Source of the DNA: Cellulomonas marina
GTDB lineage: Bacteria > Actinomycetota > Actinomycetes > Actinomycetales > Cellulomonadaceae
DNA: 64,000 bases
Reading direction: 5' to 3'
NCBI RefSeq assembly: GCF_900111925.1
Contig: NZ_FOKA01000004.1
Coordinates: 1 to 64,000 of the forward strand
Below the pieces are notes generated by a model. That model had not been told where the DNA came from, did no database searches, and worked only from the letters and a program-made list of their open reading frames with translations. Below are positions 27,354 to 35,808 of this stretch, one piece after another. Position 1 is the first letter of the stretch; every line of letters starts with the position of its first letter. A program made the position numbers and the translations under genes.

Positions 27354-27914
27354 GTGGTCGCGCAGGAGCGGGCGGCGCGCGTCGTCGGGCTGCTGCGGGC
27401 GGTCAACGTCGGGGGTCGGACCGTGCGCTCCGCCGACCTGCGGCGGATCACCGAGGCAGCGGGCCACACCGACGTGCGCACGTACGCGGCCAGCGGGAAC
27501 GTCGTGCTGACGACGGCCGACCCCGAGGCGGCGCCGGCTGACGTGGCGGCGGGCCTGTCCGCCGCGCTGGCCGCGGACCTCGGCCTCGACGTCCCCGTCG
27601 TCGTCCGGACCGCGACGGAGCTCGACGCCCTCGTCCAGGGCTGCCCCTTCCCGGACGTGGCGAGGCAGGAACCCACGCACCTCGCGGTCGCGTTCTGGGA
27701 CGGCGACGTCGTCCCCGGCGCGGCGGGGACCGACCTGTCCCGCTACGGCGGCGAGGCCGTGGTGTGGACCGCGCGCGAGGCCTACCTGCACTACCCGGAC
27801 GGCCAGGGCCGATCGCGGCTCACGCTCGACGTGCTGTCGCGGGTCGCGGGGCGGATCGGGACGGCGCGGAACTGGCGGACCGTGCTGGCGCTGCAGGAGC
27901 TCGCGCGCACCTGA
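27354..27914 (+). CDS. DUF1697 protein
   Basis: A protein of about 186 residues with the DUF1697 signatures: VVGLLRAVNVGGRTVRSADL at the N-terminus, TYAASGNVVLTT, and the C-terminal half with HYPDGQGRSRL. The family is widespread in bacteria and structurally ferredoxin-like; function is unknown. GTG 27354 is 14 bp after the NYN stop, so cotranscription is likely; no good ribosome-binding site is visible and the start is uncertain by a few codons. Confidence 0.85.
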   Translation: MVAQERAARVVGLLRAVNVGGRTVRSADLRRITEAAGHTDVRTYAASGNVVLTTADPEAAPADVAAGLSAALAADLGLDVPVVVRTATELDALVQGCPFPDVARQEPTHLAVAFWDGDVVPGAAGTDLSRYGGEAVVWTAREAYLHYPDGQGRSRLTLDVLSRVAGRIGTARNWRTVLALQELART

Positions 27915-27955
27915 GGGCGTCGCGGGCACCGGGCGACGGTCGTAGGTTGGCGGCC

Positions 27956-28375
27956 ATGGCCACCCTGTTCACGCGCATCATCGACGGCGAGATCCCGGGC
28001 CGGTTCGTCTGGTCCGACGACCGCTGCGTCGCCTTCCTCACCATCGCGCCGATCACGGACGGGCACGTGCTCGTCGTGCCGCACGAGGAGGTGGAGCAGC
28101 TCACGGACGCCGACGACGACCTGCTCGCGCACCTCGTCGTCGTCGCCAAGCGCATCGGCGCCGCCCAGCAGCGGGCGTTCGGGGCACCGCGGGCGGCGCT
28201 GCTCGTCGCGGGCTTCGAGGTCCCGCACCTCCACCTGCACGTGCTGCCCGCCTGGGACGAGAGCAGCCTGACGTTCGCGAACGCCCGCACCGACGAGCCC
28301 GCGGAGCGCCTCGACGCGGCGGCCGAGCGACTCCGCGCGCACCTGCCCCAGGTTCAGCCCCCGCTCCCGGGCTGA
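27956..28375 (+). CDS. HIT-family nucleotide hydrolase/transferase
   Basis: A 139-residue histidine-triad protein with the catalytic motif VPHLHLHVLP (HxHxHxx) near residue 90, and the purine-binding N-terminal FTRIIDGEIPGRFV, where CIKI-type Hint proteins have a similar start. Typical activity is hydrolysis of AMP-lysine or other nucleoside phosphoramidates. Leaderless start is likely: TAGGTT (27943-27948) then seven bases to ATG 27956. Confidence 0.93.
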   Translation: MATLFTRIIDGEIPGRFVWSDDRCVAFLTIAPITDGHVLVVPHEEVEQLTDADDDLLAHLVVVAKRIGAAQQRAFGAPRAALLVAGFEVPHLHLHVLPAWDESSLTFANARTDEPAERLDAAAERLRAHLPQVQPPLPG

Positions 28376-28384
28376 CCTGCGGAC

Positions 28385-28429
28385 GCACGAGGACCCGGCC
28401 AGGTCCGCCCGGCCGGGTCCTCGTCGTGC
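28385..28429. terminator. bidirectional terminator between the HIT gene and the exopolysaccharide locus
   Basis: GCACGAGGACCCGGCC (28385-28400) pairs with 28411-28429, one bulge included, around a 10-base loop. It lies between the converging HIT gene and the sugar-phosphate transferase gene and would insulate core genome from the polysaccharide locus. Confidence 0.82.
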
Positions 28430-28453
28430 GTGCGGCCCGAGGGCCGGGTGGGG

Positions 28454-29953
28454 TCAGCGGGCGCCGTCCCCCGTCACCATGACCTTGGCGGTCCGGGCGA
28501 GGATCGCCAGGTCGCCGAACATGGTCCAGTTCTCCGCGTAGGTCACGTCGAGGCGGATGGCCTCGTCGGCCTCGAGCGCGGAGCGCCCGGACACCTGCCA
28601 CAGACCGGTCAGGCCGGGCTTGACCAGGAGGCGGCGGGCAGCCTGCTCGTCGTACAGCGCGACCTCGGCGTGGATCTGCGGGCGCGGGCCCACGAGGCTC
28701 ATCTCGCCGCGCAGCACGTTGAACAGCTGCGGCAGCTCGTCGAGCGAGTACTTGCGGATGACCTTGCCCACCGGCGTGATGCGGGGGTCGTTCTTGGGCT
28801 TGTAGAACATGCCCGTCTCGGTGATGCCCTCGGCGGCCAGCACCTCGGCGAGGCGCTCGTGCGCGTTGGGGTACATCGAGCGGAACTTGATCATCCCGAA
28901 CGGCATGCCGTGCCGGCCGATGCGCTCCTGCCGGTAGAAGACCGGGCCGGGGCTGGTGAACTTCACCAGCAGGCCGACGACGAGCATCACCGGGGACAGC
29001 GCGATCGTGATGAGCAGCGCCGCGACCCAGTCGAAGACCGACTTCACGACGTAGCGGGCCCCGCGGAACGTGGGCTCGTCGACGTAGAGCAACGGCAGGC
29101 CGTTGACCGGCTTGAGCATCATGCGCGGGCCGGCCACGTCGAGCAGGCCGGGCGAGAGCGCCAGGTCGATGCCCGTGCCCTCGAGCTCCCAGCCCAGGCG
29201 CCGGACCGTCGACATGGTGATCGCGTCCGCGCCGGTCACGGCGACGGCATCGACGGCGAGCATCTGCGCGACCTCGGCCGCGTCCGCCATCGAGCCCAGG
29301 ACGGGCACGCCGCGGACCGACTCGTCCTCGCGCACCTCGCCCGAGGGGATGCACACCCCGACGACGGCGTAGCCGGCGCGCGGGTTGTGGTGCAGGACGT
29401 CGATGAGCTCCGCGGCCCGCTCCCGGTGGCCGACGACCACGACGGAGGACACGGCGGTCCCGGCGGCGCGCTGGCGGTGCAGCGCCTGGCGCCGGGCGAA
29501 CCGGCCGACGAGCAGGAGCAGCACGCCGAGCGGGAACGTGATGGCGAGGTACCCGCGCGCCATGTCGATGCCGCCCATGAAGGCGACGACGGCCATCGCG
29601 GCGAAGAGCCGCCACGACACGGCGAAGACCCGCGTGTACTCCGCGGGGCCGGTGCCGATGAGGCGGCGGTCGCGGGTGCGACCGGCGGCCAGGGCGGTGA
29701 GCCAGGCGACGAGCAGGACCGCGGAGAACGCGGCCTGCGGGGCCGCGAAGCCACCCGAGAGCACCGGCGTGGCGCCTTCGAGGTGGAAGAAGTAGCCCGC
29801 GGCTGCGGCGGCCGCGACGGCCACCGTGTCGCTGATCCAGAGGAGCACCCGGTAGTCGGTGCTCCACTGCTCGGGGGAGCGGGTGCTGCCCCACTCCCGT
29901 CGCCGTTGTCCCTGAGCCTGCTGCAGGCCCTTCACGTCATGCTCGATCGTCAA
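28454..29953 (-). CDS. polyprenyl-phosphate sugar-1-phosphate transferase (WcaJ/CpsE-like)
   Basis: Initiates repeat-unit synthesis by moving a sugar-1-phosphate from a nucleotide sugar to undecaprenyl phosphate in the membrane. The 499 residues show four or five N-terminal helices (about 35-150), a CoA-binding-like Rossmann region (SSVVVVGHRERAAELI), another helix, and the catalytic bac_transf domain with MIKFRSM, the SLDELPQLFNVLRGEMSLVG stretch and KPGLTGLWQVSGR. The start is TTG 29953: a perfect GGAGGTGA lies just before it and no ATG or GTG fits as well. It is the only initiating transferase seen in the locus. Confidence 0.94.
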   Translation of the reverse strand: MTIEHDVKGLQQAQGQRRREWGSTRSPEQWSTDYRVLLWISDTVAVAAAAAAGYFFHLEGATPVLSGGFAAPQAAFSAVLLVAWLTALAAGRTRDRRLIGTGPAEYTRVFAVSWRLFAAMAVVAFMGGIDMARGYLAITFPLGVLLLLVGRFARRQALHRQRAAGTAVSSVVVVGHRERAAELIDVLHHNPRAGYAVVGVCIPSGEVREDESVRGVPVLGSMADAAEVAQMLAVDAVAVTGADAITMSTVRRLGWELEGTGIDLALSPGLLDVAGPRMMLKPVNGLPLLYVDEPTFRGARYVVKSVFDWVAALLITIALSPVMLVVGLLVKFTSPGPVFYRQERIGRHGMPFGMIKFRSMYPNAHERLAEVLAAEGITETGMFYKPKNDPRITPVGKVIRKYSLDELPQLFNVLRGEMSLVGPRPQIHAEVALYDEQAARRLLVKPGLTGLWQVSGRSALEADEAIRLDVTYAENWTMFGDLAILARTAKVMVTGDGAR

Positions 29954-30275
29954 GCGTCACCTCCGTGCGTCGTGCCCCCGCCGGACTGGCGCCTCGTTGC
30001 GTCGGCGCTGTGTGCGCCTCACCGACGGTAACGAGGTACCCCGGAGGAACGCACCCTTTCGACGGATCGTCCGATTCGACCAGATGTGTCCCCCGTCGCT
30101 CTGACGGAGCGTTGGCGCAGGTGGCGGCGTCGCGCAGCCGCACAGAGGCCGAACGTGGCGAGCATCACGTTGACGTAGGGAGAGGGGGTCAGTCGCCGCA
30201 GGTGCGACGCGCGTCACCCCTCCGGGGTCGCGACGGGCAGGTCGCTCGCAGGCGGCTCGTGCACCATGGACGGCG
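29954..30275. promoter_or_regulatory. divergent region between the initiating transferase and the first GH26-like gene
   Basis: On the minus strand TACCGT (30030-30025) is a plausible -10 for the transferase, giving a leader of about 65 bases. On the plus strand CACCAT (30262-30267) lies eight bases before ATG 30276, with no ribosome-binding site, so the hydrolase message may be leaderless. A TTGACG at 30170-30175 has no matching -10. I see no ORF or operator-like palindrome I would defend. Confidence 0.4.
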
Positions 30276-31772
30276 ATGTCGACGACCCTTCCGCCCGCCC
30301 CGGCCCCTGCTGAGCACCGGCCGACCCGCACCCGGTGGGGACGCATGGTCGGTCTGGTGCTGGCGGCGCTCGCCGTCGTCGCCCTGCTGACGACCCTGGT
30401 GCCGCGCACTCCCGCTCCGGCCCCCGAGGACCTGGCCGCGGCCGCGACGCCCTCGCCCCCGGGTGACGAGGCAGGCGGGGCCGGCGAGGCGGAGCCCGAG
30501 GTCCTCTCGGGCGTGTACGGGCGGGGCGGGCGGACGGACACGGTTGAGTCCTTCGCCGCCTGGCGCGGACGGGACGTGCCGGTCGTGGCCGACTTCCTCG
30601 CCGACGCGACCTGGGAGGACATCACCGACTCCTGGGTGGTCGAGCAGTGGGCGGGCACGGGCTACCGGATGGCGTGGTCCGTCCCCCTGCTGCCCCGGTC
30701 GGGCGGCACGCTCGCGGACGGCGCCACCGGCGCGTACGACGAGCACTTCGTCGCGCTCGGGGAGCACCTCGTCGAGAACGACCAGGCCGACGCGGTGCTG
30801 CGCCTGGGCTGGGAGATGAACGGGCCCTGGTTCCGCTGGTCGGCGGTGGAGGACCCGGAGGCGTACGTGTCGTTCTGGCGCCACGCCGTCGACGCCCTGC
30901 GCTCGGTGCCCGGCGCCGACTTCCTCGTCGAGTGGGCGCCGCAGCCCGGCCGCGGCGCCGCCGGCTTCGACCCGCTGTCCGCCTACCCGGGCGACGCCTG
31001 GGTCGACGTCGTCGGCATGTCGCTGCACGACCAGAGCTGGCAGCACGACGAGGACGAGGCCGTCTCGCGGTGGGAGGACGTCGTCGGGCGGGACTACGGC
31101 CTGGCGTGGAACGTCGCCTTCGCGGCCGAGCGCGGGAAGCGCAGCAGCCTGCCGGAGTGGAGCCTGGCGTACCGCTGCGACGGCAACGGCGGCGGCGACA
31201 ACGCGTTCTTCATCGACGCGGTCGCCGACTGGGTCGACGCGCACGACTACCTCTACGAGGCCTACTTCGACTACACGGGCGAGGACTCCTGCGACCAGGT
31301 CCACCGGGTGTCCGGGGACGTCGGGGAGAGGCAGTTCCCGGAGGCGGCGGAGGCGTACCGCGACCGGTTCGGCGGCGACGGGGGGACCGACGCCGCCGCC
31401 GGCGCGGACGACGCCTCCGGCGACGACTCCGGTGACGCCTCCGACGAGGGCACGCCCCTGCGCGTGAGCTGGTCGCCGTCACGGGCCGGGGCGCGCGAGC
31501 TCGCGTGGGCGGGCCTCGAGGGGGACGTGTACGTCTTCGCCCGGGTGGGCGCCGACGCAGTCCGGGTGCGCTGGTACCTCGACGACCCCGACGCGTCCTC
31601 CCCGCCGCTCGCCGTGCGCGACGAGGCGCCCTTCGACCTCGGCGGCCGGGACGGGCAGAGGCCGCTGCCGTGGACCGTCCCCGACCTCGAGCCGGGCGAG
31701 CACACCCTCACCGTGGTCGTCGAGACCGCGAGCGGCGAGGAGCGCACCGAGACGGTCCCGTTCCTGTTCTGA
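30276..31772 (+). CDS. membrane-anchored GH26-like glycoside hydrolase 1
   Basis: A 498-residue protein. A single N-terminal helix (about 23-43) followed by an Ala/Pro/Glu linker suggests a signal anchor. The GH26-like barrel (about 75-350) has the acid/base motif LRLGWEMNG (Glu180) and probable nucleophile SLPEWSLAYRC (Glu294). A Cys pair (CDGNGG and DSCDQVH) is shared with the paralogues. After an Asp/Ala-rich linker comes a C-terminal module of about 95 residues with VRWYLDDP and LEPGEHTLTVVVET. Known GH26 enzymes are mostly endo-beta-mannanases; substrate here is unproven. It is more acidic and divergent than the other three copies. Confidence 0.85.
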   Translation: MSTTLPPAPAPAEHRPTRTRWGRMVGLVLAALAVVALLTTLVPRTPAPAPEDLAAAATPSPPGDEAGGAGEAEPEVLSGVYGRGGRTDTVESFAAWRGRDVPVVADFLADATWEDITDSWVVEQWAGTGYRMAWSVPLLPRSGGTLADGATGAYDEHFVALGEHLVENDQADAVLRLGWEMNGPWFRWSAVEDPEAYVSFWRHAVDALRSVPGADFLVEWAPQPGRGAAGFDPLSAYPGDAWVDVVGMSLHDQSWQHDEDEAVSRWEDVVGRDYGLAWNVAFAAERGKRSSLPEWSLAYRCDGNGGGDNAFFIDAVADWVDAHDYLYEAYFDYTGEDSCDQVHRVSGDVGERQFPEAAEAYRDRFGGDGGTDAAAGADDASGDDSGDASDEGTPLRVSWSPSRAGARELAWAGLEGDVYVFARVGADAVRVRWYLDDPDASSPPLAVRDEAPFDLGGRDGQRPLPWTVPDLEPGEHTLTVVVETASGEERTETVPFLF

Positions 31773-31890
31773 CCAGGCGCGACGCCCCCGACGGACGCCC
31801 TGGCCGGGCCACCGCCGACCCGTCCCCCATCGCCGTCGGCGCTTGTACCACAGAGTGCTGAATGTTGCGCGCGTCACGTCCCAGGACCCT

Positions 31891-31911
31891 GGGTGAATCG
31901 AAATTTCACCC
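31891..31911. promoter_or_regulatory. inverted-repeat operator over a promoter
   Basis: GGGTGAA (31891-31897) and TTCACCC (31905-31911) are perfect inverted 7-mers with a 7-bp spacer. A TACTGT -10 candidate (31913-31918) starts two bases after the right arm, so the repeat covers the expected -35 and spacer. The 11-mer TTCACCCGTAC starting at 31905 recurs upstream of the paralogue at 40689. The GH26-like gene 2 begins 160 bp downstream. Confidence 0.7.
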
Positions 31912-32078
31912 GTACTGTCGTCGCCGGGCACCGCCGTCGCAGGTGGTGCACCGGGCGCATTGGGGGCAGTGCAGCCCCTGTCCTGATGCCGGCGCGGCCC
32001 TCCTGCCGTGGGTCGTGCCGGTGCGCCCTGCCCCGGGTCCGCCCGGCATGGCACCCGAAGAACAACCAAGGAGAGCCG

Positions 32079-33482
32079 ATGCGACGCACCTCCATGCCCG
32101 CAGCAGCCCGACGGTGGAGGCCCCGCGCCCTCGCCGCCACCCTGACGACAGTCGCCCTGCTGGCGGTCGGCCTGGCGGTGCCCGCCGCCGCCTCGGCCGC
32201 GGACGACGGACCCCTGTCCGGCGTCTACGGTCGCGGCGGACGCGTCGCCAGCGTCACCGAGTTCGGCGACTGGCGCGGCCGCGACGTCGACGTGGTCCAG
32301 GACTTCGTCGACGGCACGTCGTGGCGGACGCTCAGCGACCCGTGGATCGTCGAGCAGTGGGCCGGCCGCGGCTACGAGATGTCGTACTCCGTGCCGATGC
32401 TGCCCGCCAGCGGCGGTTCCATGAGCCGCGGCGCGGCCGGCGAGTACAACACCTACTTCCGCCAGCTCGCCCAGCACCTCGTGGACAACGGCCAGCGCGA
32501 CGCGATCCTGCGCCTGGGCTGGGAGATGAACGGCGACTGGTTCCGCTGGTCGGCCGTGCCGGACGCCGACACCTACGTCGCCTACTGGCGCCAGATCGTG
32601 CGCGCCATGCGGTCCGTCGACGGCGAGGCCTTCCGCTTCGAGTGGGCGCCGAACCCCGGCGCCGGTACCTCGGGCTTCGACAAGGTGAGCGCCTACCCCG
32701 GCGACTCGTACGTCGACCTCATCGGCACCTCCCTGTACAACCAGAGCTGGTCGTACAGCCCCGACCAGCGCGAGGAGCGCTGGAACCGCTTCGTCACCAT
32801 GCCCTACGGCCTGCAGTGGAGCGTCGACTTCGCCAAGGCGCACGGCAAGCGCAACTCCATGCCGGAGTGGGGCCTGACCTACCGGTGCGACGGCAACGGC
32901 GGCAACGACGACCCGTACTTCATCGAGCAGCTCTCGAAGTGGTTCACGACGCACGACTACTACTACGAGACCTACTTCAACTACACCGGTGGCACGCTCT
33001 GCGAGCAGACGCACTCCCTCTACAGCTCGCGGTTCCCGAAGGCGGCGGCGGCGTACAAGACAATCTTCGGCACAGGCGCGACGAACACCCCCGACGAGTC
33101 CGACCCCGTTACGGATCCGGACCCGGCGCCGTCGGCCGGCGGCACGGTCGACGGCCGCGTGCTGAAGGTCTCCTGGCTCTCGACCCGCCTCGGCGCCCTG
33201 CCGCTGTCCTGGATGGGCGTGTCCTCCTCGCGGGTGTACATCCACGCCAAGCCGACCTTCGACGTCGAGCGCGTCCGCTTCTACCTCGACGACACCGACG
33301 CCAGCGGCACCCCGATCGGCACGGACTCCACCGCGCCGTACGACATGCGCGGCGGGACGTCCACGAACGCCGTCCCGTGGGACGCCCGGCCCCTGTCCCC
33401 CGGCAAGCACACGATGACCGCGGTCTTCGACCTGCCCGGCGGCGGGACGCGCACCGCCACGGTGACGTTCCTCAGCAGCTGA
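32079..33482 (+). CDS. secreted GH26-like glycoside hydrolase 2
   Basis: A 467-residue secreted enzyme. A Sec signal peptide (residues 1-40, cleavage after ASA) leads into a GH26-like catalytic domain with acid/base Glu149 in LRLGWEMNGDW and nucleophile Glu263 in SMPEWGL. Conserved Cys270 and Cys308 probably form a disulfide. A linker (about 325-355) leads to the C-terminal module with RVYIHAKPTF, VRFYLDDTD and LSPGKHTMTAVFD. ATG 32079 follows AAGGAGAG; upstream frames are noncoding. It is closely similar to hydrolases 1 and 3 and 4. A strong terminator follows. Confidence 0.88.
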   Translation: MRRTSMPAAARRWRPRALAATLTTVALLAVGLAVPAAASAADDGPLSGVYGRGGRVASVTEFGDWRGRDVDVVQDFVDGTSWRTLSDPWIVEQWAGRGYEMSYSVPMLPASGGSMSRGAAGEYNTYFRQLAQHLVDNGQRDAILRLGWEMNGDWFRWSAVPDADTYVAYWRQIVRAMRSVDGEAFRFEWAPNPGAGTSGFDKVSAYPGDSYVDLIGTSLYNQSWSYSPDQREERWNRFVTMPYGLQWSVDFAKAHGKRNSMPEWGLTYRCDGNGGNDDPYFIEQLSKWFTTHDYYYETYFNYTGGTLCEQTHSLYSSRFPKAAAAYKTIFGTGATNTPDESDPVTDPDPAPSAGGTVDGRVLKVSWLSTRLGALPLSWMGVSSSRVYIHAKPTFDVERVRFYLDDTDASGTPIGTDSTAPYDMRGGTSTNAVPWDARPLSPGKHTMTAVFDLPGGGTRTATVTFLSS

Positions 33483-33493
33483 TCCGCTGACTC

Positions 33494-33533
33494 CAGCGCG
33501 GCCCCCGACCACCAGCGGTCGGGGGCCGCGCTG
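33494..33533 (+). terminator. terminator after GH26-like gene 2
   Basis: A 17-bp perfect stem (33494-33510 with 33517-33533) and a 6-base loop, 11 bp after the stop codon. This is the strongest hairpin in the window. It separates the hydrolase from the acyltransferase gene downstream. Confidence 0.88.
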
Positions 33534-33656
33534 CGTGAGTCCCGCCACCATCGACCCCGCGGGGGTGACGCGCGGGCCCCCGGCACGCCACGCTGGTGCC
33601 GCACCTCCCCCCGCCGGACCACCGCCCGCCGGCGGTCCCCCAGCCCGAGAGGTCCC

Positions 33657-34772
33657 ATGGCCCAGCAGACCGGCCGACCCGCGCCCGATGTCGCGGGCCC
33701 CTCCGCCCCCGCCTCGAGCGGCTCGTCGGGCGCGGCGCGTCCGAAGCCGCGGCTGCTGTGGGTCGACGCCGCCCGCGGCTACGCCGTGCTGGCCGTGGTC
33801 CTCTTCCACTTCGTCCAGTGGTCCTTCCAGCACTGGAGCATCGACGGCCCGCTGGGCCAGGGGTGGGAGCTCGTCGGCTTCGTGCTGTCCGCGGTGCGGA
33901 TGCCGCTGCTCCTGGGCGTGTCCGGCCTCCTGCTCGCACGGCAGGTGCGCGAGGGGCTGCACCGCTCGACGACGGTCTACCGCTCGGTGACCACGTACTG
34001 GCTCTTCGCGGTCTGGACGGGGGTCTACCTCCTCGTCGCCGTGCTGACCCCCGCGAGCACGTGGCGTCCGCGCTGGGCGCTCGAGGCGTCGCCGGAGCAG
34101 CTCGTCGTGCCGGACAGCCCGCTGTGGTACCTGCTCGCGCTCGCGCTGTACGTGCTGGTGCTGGCGGCGCTGCGCCGCGTCCCGCCGGCGGTGGTGCTCG
34201 GCGTGCTGGCGGTGGTCTCCGTGGTGTGCGCCGCCGTGCAGGTCGACACGTTCCGCACGTGGGTGAGCATCCCGCAGTACGCGCTCTTCTTCGCGCTGGG
34301 CGTGTACGGCCGGGACACCATCATGCGCTGGACGTCGACGGCCCGGTGGCTGCCCGTGCTCGGTCTCGGCGCCGGCGCGATGGTCCTGCTGGCCGCCTCG
34401 CGCATCCCGACCGTGCACCCCGTGCGCGGCCTGCTGCTCACCCTCAGCAGTGCGGTGGCCCTCGCCTTCGCGGCGGGCTTCGTCGCCAGGGCGGTCGCGT
34501 GGCGGCCGTTCGCGGCGGTGGGGCGGTACGTGGGCCAGCGCACCCTGGCCGTGTACGTCACGCACCCCATCGTCTTCCAGCTCGTGCTGTGGGGCGGCGA
34601 CGAGGCGCCGGCCCTGCGGCACGCGGCCGTGGCGGCGGTGGTGGTCCTGCCGCTGCTGGCCGTGGCGCTCGCGGTGGGGGTCGGCCTCGTCGTCGACGCC
34701 GTCGCCCGGCGTGTCGGGCTGTCGTTCCTGCTCGAGCTGCCGCGCCCCCTGCGCACGCGCTTCGGGCGCTGA
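33657..34772 (+). CDS. acyltransferase 3 family membrane protein
   Basis: A 371-residue integral membrane acyltransferase, about ten helices. The N-terminal signature LLWVDAARGYAVLAVVLFHF contains the family's R and H, with the second motif PLLLGVSGLLLARQ. Such enzymes O-acetylate or succinylate polysaccharides from acyl-CoA. Context suggests modification of the exopolysaccharide repeat unit. ATG 33657 follows GAGAGG. It converges with the glycosyltransferase operon. Confidence 0.92.
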   Translation: MAQQTGRPAPDVAGPSAPASSGSSGAARPKPRLLWVDAARGYAVLAVVLFHFVQWSFQHWSIDGPLGQGWELVGFVLSAVRMPLLLGVSGLLLARQVREGLHRSTTVYRSVTTYWLFAVWTGVYLLVAVLTPASTWRPRWALEASPEQLVVPDSPLWYLLALALYVLVLAALRRVPPAVVLGVLAVVSVVCAAVQVDTFRTWVSIPQYALFFALGVYGRDTIMRWTSTARWLPVLGLGAGAMVLLAASRIPTVHPVRGLLLTLSSAVALAFAAGFVARAVAWRPFAAVGRYVGQRTLAVYVTHPIVFQLVLWGGDEAPALRHAAVAAVVVLPLLAVALAVGVGLVVDAVARRVGLSFLLELPRPLRTRFGR

Positions 34773-34830
34773 CGCCGCGGCACCCACGACCGAGGGCACG
34801 GCGTGCGCCGCAGGCGTGGCACGAACCGCG

Positions 34831-35808
34831 TCAGCGGCCGTGGACCTCGCGGTAGTCGTCGTAGGTGACACCGACGAGCCCCAGCACCAGCCCGACGCCC
34901 GAGGCGACGACCCGCGCGGCGGCGACGCGCCGGACGGGGTCGGCGACCCCGACGACGAGGCGTGCGAGGCCCCAGGCCGCCGTCCCGGCCCCGGCGAGGG
35001 CGCGGCGCACGTGCCGCGCGCGCGAGGGCACCGTCGCGCGCAGCACCGCGCTGCGCACGAGGCCGTAGCGGTACTGGCGCAGCACCAGCCACCGCGCGGA
35101 CACCCGCTCCGCCGGCACCTCCTCGTACGCGACGGCCTCGTCGCACCAGACGATCCGCCGGCCGCGCAGCCGCGCCCGCTCGAAGAAGAAGGTGTCCGAC
35201 CCGCCAGGCATGCCGACGGAGGCGAAGCGCAGGCCGTCGGCGGTGAAGACGCGCCCGTCGACGAGCACGTTGCTCGTGCGGGCGTAGTCCAGCGACGTGC
35301 CCGTCGGGTAGCGGTCGCGCTCGTAGAACCTGCCCGCGACGGCCCAGGCGGGCGGCGTCCCGACGAACACGGGCTCCACCGTCGCCGTCACCACGTCGGC
35401 CCCGGTCGCGGCGCGGGTGCCCAGGAGCTCCCGCAGCCACCCGGGCACGACCCACTCGTCGTCGTCGACGACGCACACCGCGTCGAGGGGGTGCTCGGGG
35501 TCGGCGCCCGGCTGGGCACGCGCCCAGGACAGCGACGCCCGCAGCGCCGCGTTGCGGGCCGCGGGGATGCCGGGCCGCGGGGCGTGCGTGTAGACGAGGG
35601 CGTGCGGGAACCCGTCCGCCCGCGCCTCGACCATCGCGCGTGCGGACGCCTCGGGGTCGTTGTCCGCGACCACGACGACGACGCGGACGTCCGCGCCCGG
35701 GCTCTCGAGCGCCGCGAGGCTGTCGAGGAGACGGGCCAGACCGACCGGCCGGCGCTTGGTGCAGACGTCGACGGCGACGAGGCGCGCGGGTGCGGCAGCT
35801 GCGTTCAG
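34831..35808 (-). CDS. GT2 family glycosyltransferase with apparent CTG start
   Basis: A GT-A-fold transferase of about 325 residues. VVVVADNDPEA and the DXD-like AVCVVDDDEWVVPGW are visible, with GGSDTFFFERARLRG further on and one C-terminal hydrophobic stretch. The frame has no ATG, GTG or TTG until GTG inside the first core beta strand. CTG 35808 overlaps the upstream stop as CTGA and is preceded by GAGGTGA, so I propose it as the start, translationally coupled. Last gene of a five-gene operon (40332 to 34831). The sugar is unknown. Confidence 0.85.
   Translation of the reverse strand: MNAAAAPARLVAVDVCTKRRPVGLARLLDSLAALESPGADVRVVVVVADNDPEASARAMVEARADGFPHALVYTHAPRPGIPAARNAALRASLSWARAQPGADPEHPLDAVCVVDDDEWVVPGWLRELLGTRAATGADVVTATVEPVFVGTPPAWAVAGRFYERDRYPTGTSLDYARTSNVLVDGRVFTADGLRFASVGMPGGSDTFFFERARLRGRRIVWCDEAVAYEEVPAERVSARWLVLRQYRYGLVRSAVLRATVPSRARHVRRALAGAGTAAWGLARLVVGVADPVRRVAAARVVASGVGLVLGLVGVTYDDYREVHGR

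Noticed and set aside
30170..30175. TTGACG as promoter of hydrolase 1
   Set aside because: No -10 at suitable distance; CACCAT near the start codon is a better candidate.
31479..34871. 1130-residue minus-strand open frame across hydrolase 2 and the acyltransferase
   Set aside because: Antisense shadow of well-supported genes.
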